A DNA stretch of 11,026 nucleotides, from positions 1 to 11,026 of the forward strand of contig JAGXHD010000018.1 in the NCBI GenBank assembly GCA_024636395.1. Direction: 5' to 3'. This document shows, in pieces, positions 1 through 5,808 of the stretch. The notes under the pieces were generated by a model. That model made no database searches and was not told where the DNA came from. It saw only the letters and a list, made by a program, of their open reading frames with translations. A program made the translations under genes and the position numbers. The stretch's first letter is position 1. Each line of letters begins with the position of its first letter. The DNA comes from Sulfitobacter sp. (lineage in GTDB: Bacteria > Pseudomonadota > Alphaproteobacteria > Rhodobacterales > Rhodobacteraceae).

Positions 1-143
1 AATCCCGCCCGCGTCAGGGACACCGTGTCACGCGGGCTCCAGGCCACCCGCCCGGATGTGCCAAGCGCCGCAACCCGCCCCGTGGCCGAGGCCTTCACCT
101 CGGGCACCGCGGCCTTGCGCGCTTTCAGAAAGTCGAACACCAT
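1..143 (-). CDS. GTA/phage portal protein (gp3), N-terminal part only
   Basis: This is the first 47 codons of a gene that runs off the left edge. Reading from the ATG at 143 gives a protein that starts MVFDFLKARKAAVPEVKAS and continues through GRVAW...SPRDTVSLTRAGF. That is the typical opening of Rhodobacterales GTA portal proteins (HK97-type portal family). Portals form the dodecameric ring at the capsid vertex through which the terminase packages DNA. A GAGGAG ribosome binding site lies 9 bases upstream of the ATG (near 152-158), which fixes the start. The gene follows the large terminase on the same strand, the GTA gp2-gp3 order. The catalogue of longer open frames here is dominated by an out-of-frame 132-codon frame (28-426) that is not the gene. 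Identity rests on the N-terminus and the context. Confidence 0.85.
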   Translation of the reverse strand, partial: MVFDFLKARKAAVPEVKASATGRVAALGTSGRVAWSPRDTVSLTRAG

Positions 144-290
144 CGCCGATCGCTCCTCGATTGCTGCGCCGCAGGGCCATATGCCCCCGGCCCATCCCAA
201 GGGACCGGAGGCCGCAAACCGGCCCCGCCCCCCAATTTCTTCTCTTCAAAAATACGCAAATCCTGCACCCATCACCGGGCGCGCCGCGCG
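144..290 (-). other. gp2-gp3 spacer with hairpin and AT-rich box
   Basis: These 147 bases carry no convincing gene. On the minus strand, just after the terminase stop, comes an AT-rich box TTTGCGTATTTTTG (260-247) and then a purine-rich stretch. A G/C hairpin follows: GGGACCGG at 201-208 faces CCGGCCCC at 219-226, eight pairs including one G-T, around a 10-base loop. The portal ribosome binding site closes the segment. There is no U-tract after the stem, so it is not an ordinary terminator. It may tune expression between packaging genes or be an inserted intergenic repeat. The role is inferred. Confidence 0.4.
247..260 (-). repeat. TTTGNGTATTTT box, copy 1
   Basis: On the minus strand the bases read TTTGCGTATTTTTG. 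A second close copy (TTTGAGTATTTTG) is at 5326-5338 on the plus strand. Both sit in non-coding sequence next to a hairpin. I associate a similar box with many Rhodobacterales intergenic regions, but that is recollection and not shown by this window. Confidence 0.35.
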
Positions 291-1706
291 CTACCGCAGC
301 GTGCGAATCTGCGGCCGCCGCCACTTGGCCGCCGGCTCCAGGATCAGATCGTGCAGCGCCCAGACCAGCGCATCCACGCGGTCGGGACTGCCCCGCCCCT
401 CGAACCCGGTGGCGGTCATCCGGCACATCTGGTCCTCCAGATCGCCCAGCCCCCGCAGATGCCGGACCCGGCCCTGCTCATAAAGGGCGGCCACCGGCTC
501 GGCCCGCGCCGCCTTGCCGCGCGTCGCATGAACCTTGTGGTAGGACACCAGCGGATCGACCGTTCGCACCACCGCCTCGACCAGATCACCGCCCTGATTG
601 ACCTCGGCCACCAACCGGTCCGCGCCATGCCGGTGCAGCGCATCTACCGCCGCTTCGGCCCAGACCGTGGGCGAGGCTGCCGACACACTGGCATCCTCCA
701 GAACCACCGCCCGCCAGCTTTGCGGCGACCCCTGGGTCTGCGCGCCCACCACAACGATCCCGCAATCGTCCGAGCCCGCATGCCCCGTCACCGGCGGGTC
801 CACTGCCACGACGATCCGGTCGAAGGCGGGAGCCGCATCCAGCCGGCACGCCTCCAGACCCGCCGAGGTCCAGAACGCGCCCTCCGCATCCTCCAGCAGC
901 AACCCGTCCAACTCCTGCCGCCCCAGCCGCGTCCCGGCATAGCGCGACCGCACTTCCTGCAGGAACGAGGCCGCCAGATAGGCGCTGTTAGCCTCTGTCG
1001 CGGCATGGGTCACCACCGTCGAGGGATTGGCCAGGATCGACTTCAGAACCTCGACGTTGCGCGGCGTTGTTGTCACCACCTGTCGCGGCATAGCGCCCAG
1101 CCGCAGCCCGAACTGCAACATGTCCCAGGCATCATCTGCCTTCTTCCACTTGGCCAACTCGTCGACCCAAGCCGCATCGAACTGCGGCCCGCGCAGCCCG
1201 TCCGGATCATGCGCCGAGAAGACCTGCGCCACCGCCCCGTTCGGCCACAGCAACCGCTTGCGCGTCGCCTGCCACTGGGGCCTGCGGTCGGGCGGCGAAC
1301 AGGCCAGGATCCCGCTGTCGCCAAAGGCCATAACCTCGCGGACCTGCTCGATGGTCTCGCCCACCAGCGCCACGCGAGAGCAGCGCCCGGCATCTAGGGG
1401 CCGCGCCCCTTCCACCACGCTGCGCACCCACTCCGCGCCAGCTCGCGTCTTGCCTGCACCGCGCCCGCCCATGATGACCCAGGATCGCCAATCGCCCTCA
1501 GGCGGCAATTGGTGGGGCATGGCCCAGAAATCGAATAAGTAAGGGAGAGCACGAAGCTCTCCCTCATCCAGCTCATTCAGGAACCCCTCCTGAATCGATT
1601 GCACAGCGGAGCCGATCAAGCTTGCACCCGATGTCAGCCCGCGCTTTGTCGAAATCGAGGGCATAACCCCCACGCGCAATTCCAGCTTGTCTGTTTCGGC
1701 AGTCAT
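291..1706 (-). CDS. GTA large terminase (gp2): ATPase/nuclease that packages DNA
   Basis: This is the motor that threads DNA into the capsid and cuts it at a headful. Numbered from the ATG at 1706 (471 residues), the ATPase domain has Walker A GGRGAGKT (80-87), Walker B ending VDEL (181-184) and the coupling motif TTTPR (212-216). The C-terminal RNase-H-like nuclease domain has likely metal ligands D303 (VAVDPP), E368 (AEVNQGG) and D445 (PDRVDALVWAL). The stretch PHQLPPEGDWRSWVIMGGRG is characteristic of GTA terminases. The start is uncertain. The frame overlaps gp1 by 134 bases from ATG 1706, and in-frame ATG 1664, TTG 1619 and GTG 1601 are alternatives, none with a strong ribosome binding site. 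Family similarity appears to begin near FLNELDEGELRALPYLF (43-59). GC drops sharply in the first 60 or so codons. The gene looks intact. Confidence 0.95.
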   Translation of the reverse strand: MTAETDKLELRVGVMPSISTKRGLTSGASLIGSAVQSIQEGFLNELDEGELRALPYLFDFWAMPHQLPPEGDWRSWVIMGGRGAGKTRAGAEWVRSVVEGARPLDAGRCSRVALVGETIEQVREVMAFGDSGILACSPPDRRPQWQATRKRLLWPNGAVAQVFSAHDPDGLRGPQFDAAWVDELAKWKKADDAWDMLQFGLRLGAMPRQVVTTTPRNVEVLKSILANPSTVVTHAATEANSAYLAASFLQEVRSRYAGTRLGRQELDGLLLEDAEGAFWTSAGLEACRLDAAPAFDRIVVAVDPPVTGHAGSDDCGIVVVGAQTQGSPQSWRAVVLEDASVSAASPTVWAEAAVDALHRHGADRLVAEVNQGGDLVEAVVRTVDPLVSYHKVHATRGKAARAEPVAALYEQGRVRHLRGLGDLEDQMCRMTATGFEGRGSPDRVDALVWALHDLILEPAAKWRRPQIRTLR

Positions 1707-1923
1707 TCAAGATCAATCCCGCTTTTTGACAACGCCCAACCGCATCCGTGAGTTGGATGAATGTCTTGGACGTCATAGTTGCATCGATTTCCTCTCCGGA
1801 TGCGGCCTGTTGCTTGAGGCTCTCTAATGCTTCTCTTAACTCGGCAAGCGTGCGGTGAACGGAAGCGAACATGGCTTCCGCTTCCGCCAACTCGTCAAGT
1901 TGTGGCACCGGTTGGATAGTCAT
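1573..1923 (-). CDS. GTA gp1, small-terminase-like DNA packaging protein
   Basis: This 116-residue protein directly precedes the large terminase. The start chosen is ATG 1923, with AAGGA ten bases upstream. A TTG at 1956 would add 11 residues and is also preceded by GGAGG-like sequence. The N-terminal half (about 15-45) is heptad-rich and probably coiled coil (ELAEAEAMFASVHRTLAELR). The C-terminal segment GYALDFDKARADIG...LDRLRCA (86-108) matches the conserved tail I recognise in GTA gp1 proteins. In Rhodobacter capsulatus gp1 has been shown to act as the small terminase, binding DNA and handing it to gp2. The stop overlaps an out-of-frame ATG (ATGA, 1576-1573). GC is about 54%, far below the rest of gp2. 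Assignment combines position, size and the C-terminal motif. Confidence 0.75.
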   Translation of the reverse strand: MTIQPVPQLDELAEAEAMFASVHRTLAELREALESLKQQAASGEEIDATMTSKTFIQLTDAVGRCQKAGLILNDCRNRQAGIARGGYALDFDKARADIGCKLDRLRCAIDSGGVPE

Positions 1924-1968
1924 CTGTTGTCGGTCCTTTCGCTCGGATACCTCCAACCGATAGACATG

Positions 1969-2002
1969 AAAAAAACGGCCCCGAGTAAAAATCAGGGCCG
2001 TT
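1969..2002 (-). terminator. Factor-independent terminator between mltG and GTA gp1
   Basis: On the minus strand an 8-base stem (AACGGCCC at 1974-1981 paired with GGGCCGTT at 1995-2002, extendable by two pairs past a mismatch) runs directly into seven T's (1975-1969). It lies about 90 bases past the mltG stop and 13 bases before the TTG at 1956. It should end the fabF-mltG transcript. If the GTA promoter lies between 2003 and 2090, the same hairpin would sit in the gp1 leader. Confidence 0.85.
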
Positions 2003-2090
2003 CCCCAAATCTCCTAGCATGAGATCCGGTGTATCGAATGTCTCTTAAGGACCGCTCACAGCGCCGAACGCTGCGCGCAACACCGAAGTG

Positions 2091-3278
2091 TCAGTCTGTC
2101 CCGCCAGTAGAGGCGTTACCCGCCGCCGCTGCGCCCTGTTCGGCCTCGATCTGCCGCCAGGCCGCCACGTTTCGGTTATGCTCGTCCAGCGTTGTCGCGA
2201 AAGCGTGCCCACCCGTGCCATCGGCGACAAAAAAGATATACGGCGTCTCGTCCGGCTGCGCCGCAGCCATGAGGCTCGCACGTCCCGGATTGGCAATCGG
2301 CGTCGGTGGCAGCCCGGGAATGACATAGGTGTTGTAGGCGGTCTCGGCGCGCAATTCGCTCCGGCGCAGTCCCCGTCCCAAAACGCCCTCACCGTTCGTG
2401 ATGCCGTAAATCACGGTGGGGTCCGTTTGCAACCGCATACCCTGATTGATCCTGTTCACGAAAACGCTGGAAACCTGCCGCCGCTCCTCTGAGAGGCCTG
2501 TTTCCTTCTCTATGATCGACGCAAGGATGAGCAATTCCTCTGGGCTGTCGATAGGAAGATCCTCCGCCCGCGCTTCCCAAGCAGCAGCCAGCAGCGTCTC
2601 CTGCGCAGCCTCCATCCGCGCCAGCAATGCTCCCCGATCGTCGCCCTTGCGCACTTCATAGCTATCAGGCGCGAGCGATCCCTCCGGCGGCGTCTCGGTC
2701 ACCGTGCCGTCCATAATCTCCATGCCCTCAAGCGCGTTGACCACTTGCCAGCTCGTCACACCCTCAGCGACCGCCACTCGAAAGCGCACATCCGCCTCGT
2801 CACGTGTAAGCGTATATTCGGCGGGTGCCTCCTCTTCGCCTTGCGTGAAGGTCGCAAGCTCCGCAAAACGGTTTGTCGCAGGATCCAATTCGCGGACCTG
2901 AACACTCACTTGGTTCACCCCGATGCGGTAAACGATCTCGGTGCCGCAGGTGCTCGCCCCTCCTCGGGTGATCTGGTCGACGATCTGCTGCATGCTCGCT
3001 TCCGGCTCGACGAGAAAACTCCCCGCCTTTAGCTGGCCTGTCTTATCCTCATAATCCGCCCCAATGCGAAAAATCGAGGCGGAACTGACCGCCCCCTGCA
3101 CCGCCAGGTCGCGGCTCACACGGCGCATGTTGCTGCCGCTTTGCACTTGCACACAAACCGCCTGCGTCAGTGGTCCCGGAGCATCGTATTCCGCCTTTCC
3201 CCACATGATCAGGCCGCCTGTCAGGAACAGCGCCACCATCAAGAACGTGATCGCATTCGCCGCCACATGTCGCCACAT
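2091..3278 (-). CDS. mltG: Endolytic murein transglycosylase MltG (YceG-like)
   Basis: MltG is an inner-membrane lytic transglycosylase that cuts nascent glycan strands and so sets their length. From ATG 3278 the protein has 395 residues. It has a short cytoplasmic tail, one membrane helix (about 9-26, ITFLMVALFLTGGLIMWG), a LysM-like N-terminal part, then the YceG catalytic domain. The catalytic glutamate is E257 in LASIIEKETG. Other family marks are APDSYEV (204-210), LQTDPTVIYG, GLPPTPIANPG and GGHAFATTLDEHN. About 55 extra residues, partly acidic (GEEEAPAEY), lie between the LysM-like part and the core (about 112-167). The start is chosen because AAGG lies nine bases upstream and only one base separates it from the fabF stop, implying translational coupling. 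A longer frame to 3323 would run into fabF. The C-terminus is low-complexity Ala/Gly. Confidence 0.95.
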   Translation of the reverse strand: MWRHVAANAITFLMVALFLTGGLIMWGKAEYDAPGPLTQAVCVQVQSGSNMRRVSRDLAVQGAVSSASIFRIGADYEDKTGQLKAGSFLVEPEASMQQIVDQITRGGASTCGTEIVYRIGVNQVSVQVRELDPATNRFAELATFTQGEEEAPAEYTLTRDEADVRFRVAVAEGVTSWQVVNALEGMEIMDGTVTETPPEGSLAPDSYEVRKGDDRGALLARMEAAQETLLAAAWEARAEDLPIDSPEELLILASIIEKETGLSEERRQVSSVFVNRINQGMRLQTDPTVIYGITNGEGVLGRGLRRSELRAETAYNTYVIPGLPPTPIANPGRASLMAAAQPDETPYIFFVADGTGGHAFATTLDEHNRNVAAWRQIEAEQGAAAAGNASTGGTD

Positions 3279-3279
3279 T

Positions 3280-4539
3280 TTAATCGACCTTCCCGAACAG
3301 AACACTCGCGTTGGTCCCGCCAAATCCGAACGAATTGCTCAATGCAACCTTGATCTCACGCTTCACCGGCGCATTTGCCGCGAGATCAATTTTCGTCTCG
3401 ACGGCGAGGTTATCGAGGTTGATCGTCGGAGGTGCTACCTGATCGCGGATCGCGAGGATCGAGAAAATCGCCTCAATCGCCCCAGCAGCCCCCAGAAGAT
3501 GCCCGGTGGCGGATTTGGTTGACGACATTGTGACCTTGCTCGCATGCTCGCCCATCATCCGCTCCACAGCGCCAAGCTCAATGGTATCGGCCATGGTCGA
3601 CGTGCCATGTGCGTTTATGTAGTCAATGTCCTTAGGCTCCAGACCCGCATGGCGCAGCGCAGACCGCATAGAACGCTCACCCCCCTCGCCGTCTTCCGAA
3701 GGAGCAGTAATATGGTAGGCGTCGCCTGACAGGCCGTAACCGATCACTTCCGCATAGATTTTGGCACCGCGTGCTTTCGCGTGCTCATATTCCTCGAGCA
3801 CGACGATGCCCGCGCCCTCTCCCATCACAAACCCGTCGCGGTCTGCATCGTAGGGGCGGCTCGCTTTTTGCGGATTATCGCCGCGCTTCGTGCTCAGCGC
3901 CTTGCATGCATTGAACCCGGCAATGCCAATCTCACAAATCGCCGCTTCCGCACCGCCTGCCACCATCACGTCCGCATCGCCGAACATGATCAGACGGCTC
4001 GCATCCCCAATCGCGTGCGCACCCGTCGAACAGGCCGTCACCACAGAATGGTTTGGCCCCTTGAAGCCGTAGCGAATTGAAACCTGCCCAGAAATCAAAT
4101 TGATCAACGCGCCAGGTACGAAAAACGGGCTCACCCGCTTGGGGCCCTTTTCCGCCATCATCACGGCCGTGTTGGCAATCGAATTGAGCCCGCCGATCCC
4201 CGAGCCGATGAGCACGCCGGTGCGCTCGAGGCTCTCGCGATCCTCCGGCATCCATCCAGCATCCTCGACAGCCTGCTGCGCGGCGGCCAGACCGAACATG
4301 ATGAACGTATCGACCTTCCGCTGGTCCTTCGGCTCCATGTATTTGTCGGCGTTGAAAGTGCCGTCACTCCCATCGCCCAACGGCACCTCGCAGGCATACT
4401 GCGTGATGCAGCGGCTGGCATCAAATCCGGTTATAGGTCCGGCGCCGGACTGGCAGTCCAGAATACGCTTCCAGCTCTCTTCGACCCCGTCCGCCAACGG
4501 CGTTACCAATCCCAAACCCGTAACCACAACTCTGCGCAT
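3280..4539 (-). CDS. fabF: 3-oxoacyl-[ACP] synthase II (KAS II)
   Basis: FabF condenses malonyl-ACP with acyl-ACP to elongate fatty acids and is needed for temperature-dependent unsaturated chain length. The 419 residues match the family's usual length. The thiolase-fold active site is complete: C170 in VVTACSTGAHA, H311 in NAHGTSTMADT, and K342/H347 in STKSATGHLLGAAGA. The C-terminal glycine loop NSFGFGGTNAS is present. The start ATG 4539 follows AAGGGCAGGGCAT, a weak ribosome binding site. In many proteobacteria fabF follows acpP directly. Here a GNAT gene and a terminator lie between them, and a candidate promoter sits just upstream (4575-4604). mltG follows after one base, so the two are co-transcribed. 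Confidence 0.98.
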   Translation of the reverse strand: MRRVVVTGLGLVTPLADGVEESWKRILDCQSGAGPITGFDASRCITQYACEVPLGDGSDGTFNADKYMEPKDQRKVDTFIMFGLAAAQQAVEDAGWMPEDRESLERTGVLIGSGIGGLNSIANTAVMMAEKGPKRVSPFFVPGALINLISGQVSIRYGFKGPNHSVVTACSTGAHAIGDASRLIMFGDADVMVAGGAEAAICEIGIAGFNACKALSTKRGDNPQKASRPYDADRDGFVMGEGAGIVVLEEYEHAKARGAKIYAEVIGYGLSGDAYHITAPSEDGEGGERSMRSALRHAGLEPKDIDYINAHGTSTMADTIELGAVERMMGEHASKVTMSSTKSATGHLLGAAGAIEAIFSILAIRDQVAPPTINLDNLAVETKIDLAANAPVKREIKVALSNSFGFGGTNASVLFGKVD

Positions 4540-4574
4540 ATGCCCTGCCCTTTTATATGCCCGCTCTTTGCCCC

Positions 4575-4604
4575 GCTATACATCGCAGTCGCAACATTGA
4601 TCAA
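4575..4604 (-). promoter_or_regulatory. Candidate promoter for fabF-mltG
   Basis: On the minus strand TTGATC (4604-4599) and TATAGC (4580-4575) are 18 bases apart, each matching four of six consensus bases, and lie 36 bases before the fabF start. Between this and the upstream GNAT stop is a hairpin (GCGGGC at 4609-4614 with GCCCGC at 4631-4636) without a U-tract. This is a pattern match only. Confidence 0.35.
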
Positions 4605-4668
4605 GTCTGCGGGCAAACACTGGCAGAAGTGCCCGCGCCTTCTTGTCCAAATCAGCTTATCTATCCGC

Positions 4669-5202
4669 TCAGCTTGGCGGTCCTTTTCGCGTCATGAGCA
4701 AAACAGGCTCGGCATCGATCGTCGCATCGCGCAGTAATTTATACCCCAGCGTATCTGCAATCCGCAGGGAGTTTTCATTAGCCGCTGTAATCATGCACAC
4801 AGTGCGTCCGACCACTACGCGGTCAAACCAGTCATGAGCCGCCGCTGCCGCATCGAGACCAAAGCCCTGCCCTTGGAACACCGGATCCAGCACCCATCCA
4901 GCCTCTGGAAAAGGATCAAAGTCATCTCCCAAACCTCTGGAGCCAAAGAAGAACCCGGTCTGTCCAGCCATCGCGGGCTGCCCGTGAATTTGAACCGCCC
5001 ACTGGCCAAACCCCGCAATCTGCCAATGCCCTGCATTGCGCAAGAAAGCATCCCAACTGCGCGCCCGAGGCCAAGGCTTTCCAGTGATATGCGTAACTAC
5101 CTCCGGCTGGGCCCAGATTTCTGCAAATCGCTCGAAATCTTCCCGTCGCATCCCCCGCAGGGTCAGGCGCGGGGTGTTGATGGTCGGGATCGTTCTGGAC
5201 AT
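4669..5202 (-). CDS. GNAT-family N-acetyltransferase (RimJ-like)
   Basis: This 177-residue protein opens with INTPRLTLRGMRREDFERFAEIW, the classic start of Acetyltransf_3/RimJ-like GNATs. These enzymes move acetyl from acetyl-CoA to a protein N-terminus or a small-molecule amine. The acetyl-CoA pyrophosphate loop is GQGFG (111-115) within WVLDPVFQGQGFGLDAA, and the late motif NENSLRIADTLGYKLL (142-157) is also typical. The ATG at 5202 is preferred because the protein begins at the usual place. A frame reaching 5433 would cross the acpP terminator and the acpP 3' end. The ribosome binding site is weak (AAAGA). The gene has its own upstream gap of 166 bases and sits between acpP and fabF. Its substrate cannot be told from sequence; a role in fatty-acid synthesis is not implied by position alone. 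Confidence 0.85.
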   Translation of the reverse strand: MSRTIPTINTPRLTLRGMRREDFERFAEIWAQPEVVTHITGKPWPRARSWDAFLRNAGHWQIAGFGQWAVQIHGQPAMAGQTGFFFGSRGLGDDFDPFPEAGWVLDPVFQGQGFGLDAAAAAHDWFDRVVVGRTVCMITAANENSLRIADTLGYKLLRDATIDAEPVLLMTRKGPPS

Positions 5203-5292
5203 AGGGCACGTATCTTTCGTTTGACGACGTAATCGGCCTTCACAGTTGGCGCAGCACGGCCGCGCGGACAAGCACCAATTGCCCAAGGAATC

Positions 5293-5328
5293 AAAAACGG
5301 CGCCAATCCGCAAAGCGGGGCGCCGTTT
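5293..5328 (-). terminator. acpP terminator
   Basis: There is a perfect 10-base stem, AAACGGCGCC (5295-5304) with GGCGCCGTTT (5319-5328). It continues inward, past a three-base bulge, as CCGC (5308-5311) with GCGG (5315-5318). On the minus strand it ends in five T's (5297-5293). It lies about 40 bases past the acpP stop, so the short and abundant acpP message is probably released as its own unit. Confidence 0.9.
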
Positions 5329-5338
5329 GAGTATTTTG
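5326..5338 (+). repeat. TTTGNGTATTTT box, copy 2
   Basis: TTTGAGTATTTTG overlaps the outer edge of the acpP terminator. It matches the box on the minus strand at 260-247 at 12 of 13 positions, allowing for the shorter T run. It could supply a weak U-rich tail to the hairpin in the plus direction, though no plus-strand gene lies upstream. Confidence 0.35.
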
Positions 5339-5368
5339 TCGCCGAGCGAGCCCGGAGAAGAGCCTGTT

Positions 5369-5602
5369 TTATGAGGCTTCTTTGATGAACTTGACCGCAT
5401 CGCCAAAGGTCTGGATGTTTTCGGCGGCGTCATCGGGGATCTCGATACCGAACTCTTCTTCGAATGCCATCACCAGTTCTACGGTGTCGAGGCTGTCTGC
5501 ACCCAGATCATCGATGAAAGAAGCATTCTCCACCACTTTGTCTTCTTCGACACCAAGGTGCTCAACAACGATCTTTTTAACGCGGTCTGCGACGTCGCTC
5601 AT
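5369..5602 (-). CDS. acpP: Acyl carrier protein
   Basis: This 77-residue, strongly acidic protein carries growing acyl chains on a phosphopantetheine arm. The attachment serine is S37 in GADSLDTVELVMAFEEEF, the universal ACP signature. Helix I (DVADRVKKIVVEHLGVEE) and the C-terminal helix (GDAVKFIKEAS) are typical. The ATG at 5602 follows GAGTGAGGACTAAAGT. acpP lies 206 bases after fabG and ends in a strong terminator before the GNAT gene, so it probably has a promoter of its own as well as possible read-through from fabDG. It is the shared partner of the FabD, FabG and FabF encoded around it. Confidence 0.99.
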   Translation of the reverse strand: MSDVADRVKKIVVEHLGVEEDKVVENASFIDDLGADSLDTVELVMAFEEEFGIEIPDDAAENIQTFGDAVKFIKEAS

Positions 5603-5808
5603 ACTTTAGTCCTCACTCATTGGGCGCTTTGGCCCCTTTGGGTTTCTGCCCGCCCGACGATGCGAGAGGATCAGAAGGTGCCCCTTTAAGGGGGGCGGCT
5701 ATTTGTCCTTGCTGTCACAAGGCGCAGACCAGATCAAGCGCCGGACTACGTAATTCTGCGCTCCCTTTAGCATACCGCGGGGGTTAGGCAAACAATTTCA
5801 GTTTGCCG
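5603..5808 (-). promoter_or_regulatory. fabG-acpP intergenic region with hairpins
   Basis: A perfect 7-base hairpin, GGCAAAC (5787-5793) with GTTTGCC (5801-5807), starts two bases past the fabG stop. It has no T run, so it is more likely a 3' stabiliser or a weak terminator. Further in are an inverted repeat CCTTG-6-CAAGG (5707-5722) and CCCCTTTAAGGGG (5681-5693). The acpP promoter is expected here, but no convincing -35/-10 pair was found. Confidence 0.45.

Noticed and set aside
28..426. 132-codon minus-strand frame spanning the terminase end and the spacer
   Set aside because: It overlaps both the terminase tail and the portal start in another frame and has low-complexity Gly/Arg content. 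The portal frame from 143 has a good ribosome binding site.
351..1397. 348-codon plus-strand frame opposite the large terminase
   Set aside because: It is a GC-rich antisense shadow with Pro/Arg/His-rich sequence and no recognisable domain; the minus frame has complete terminase motifs.
1573..1576. ATGA overlap as the true terminase start
   Set aside because: It opens a frame that stops after 60 codons and encodes no terminase motif. Kept only as a finding about a possible lost start.
2004..2090. Possible tRNA or small RNA between mltG and GTA gp1
   Set aside because: A TTCGA-like stretch drew attention, but no cloverleaf or acceptor pairing could be built. A short CAGCG-ccgaa-CGCTG stem (2059-2073) is too small to call.
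5203..5433. N-terminal extension of the GNAT frame
   Set aside because: The extension would cross the acpP terminator and the acpP coding end. The GNAT family start coincides with the ATG at 5202.
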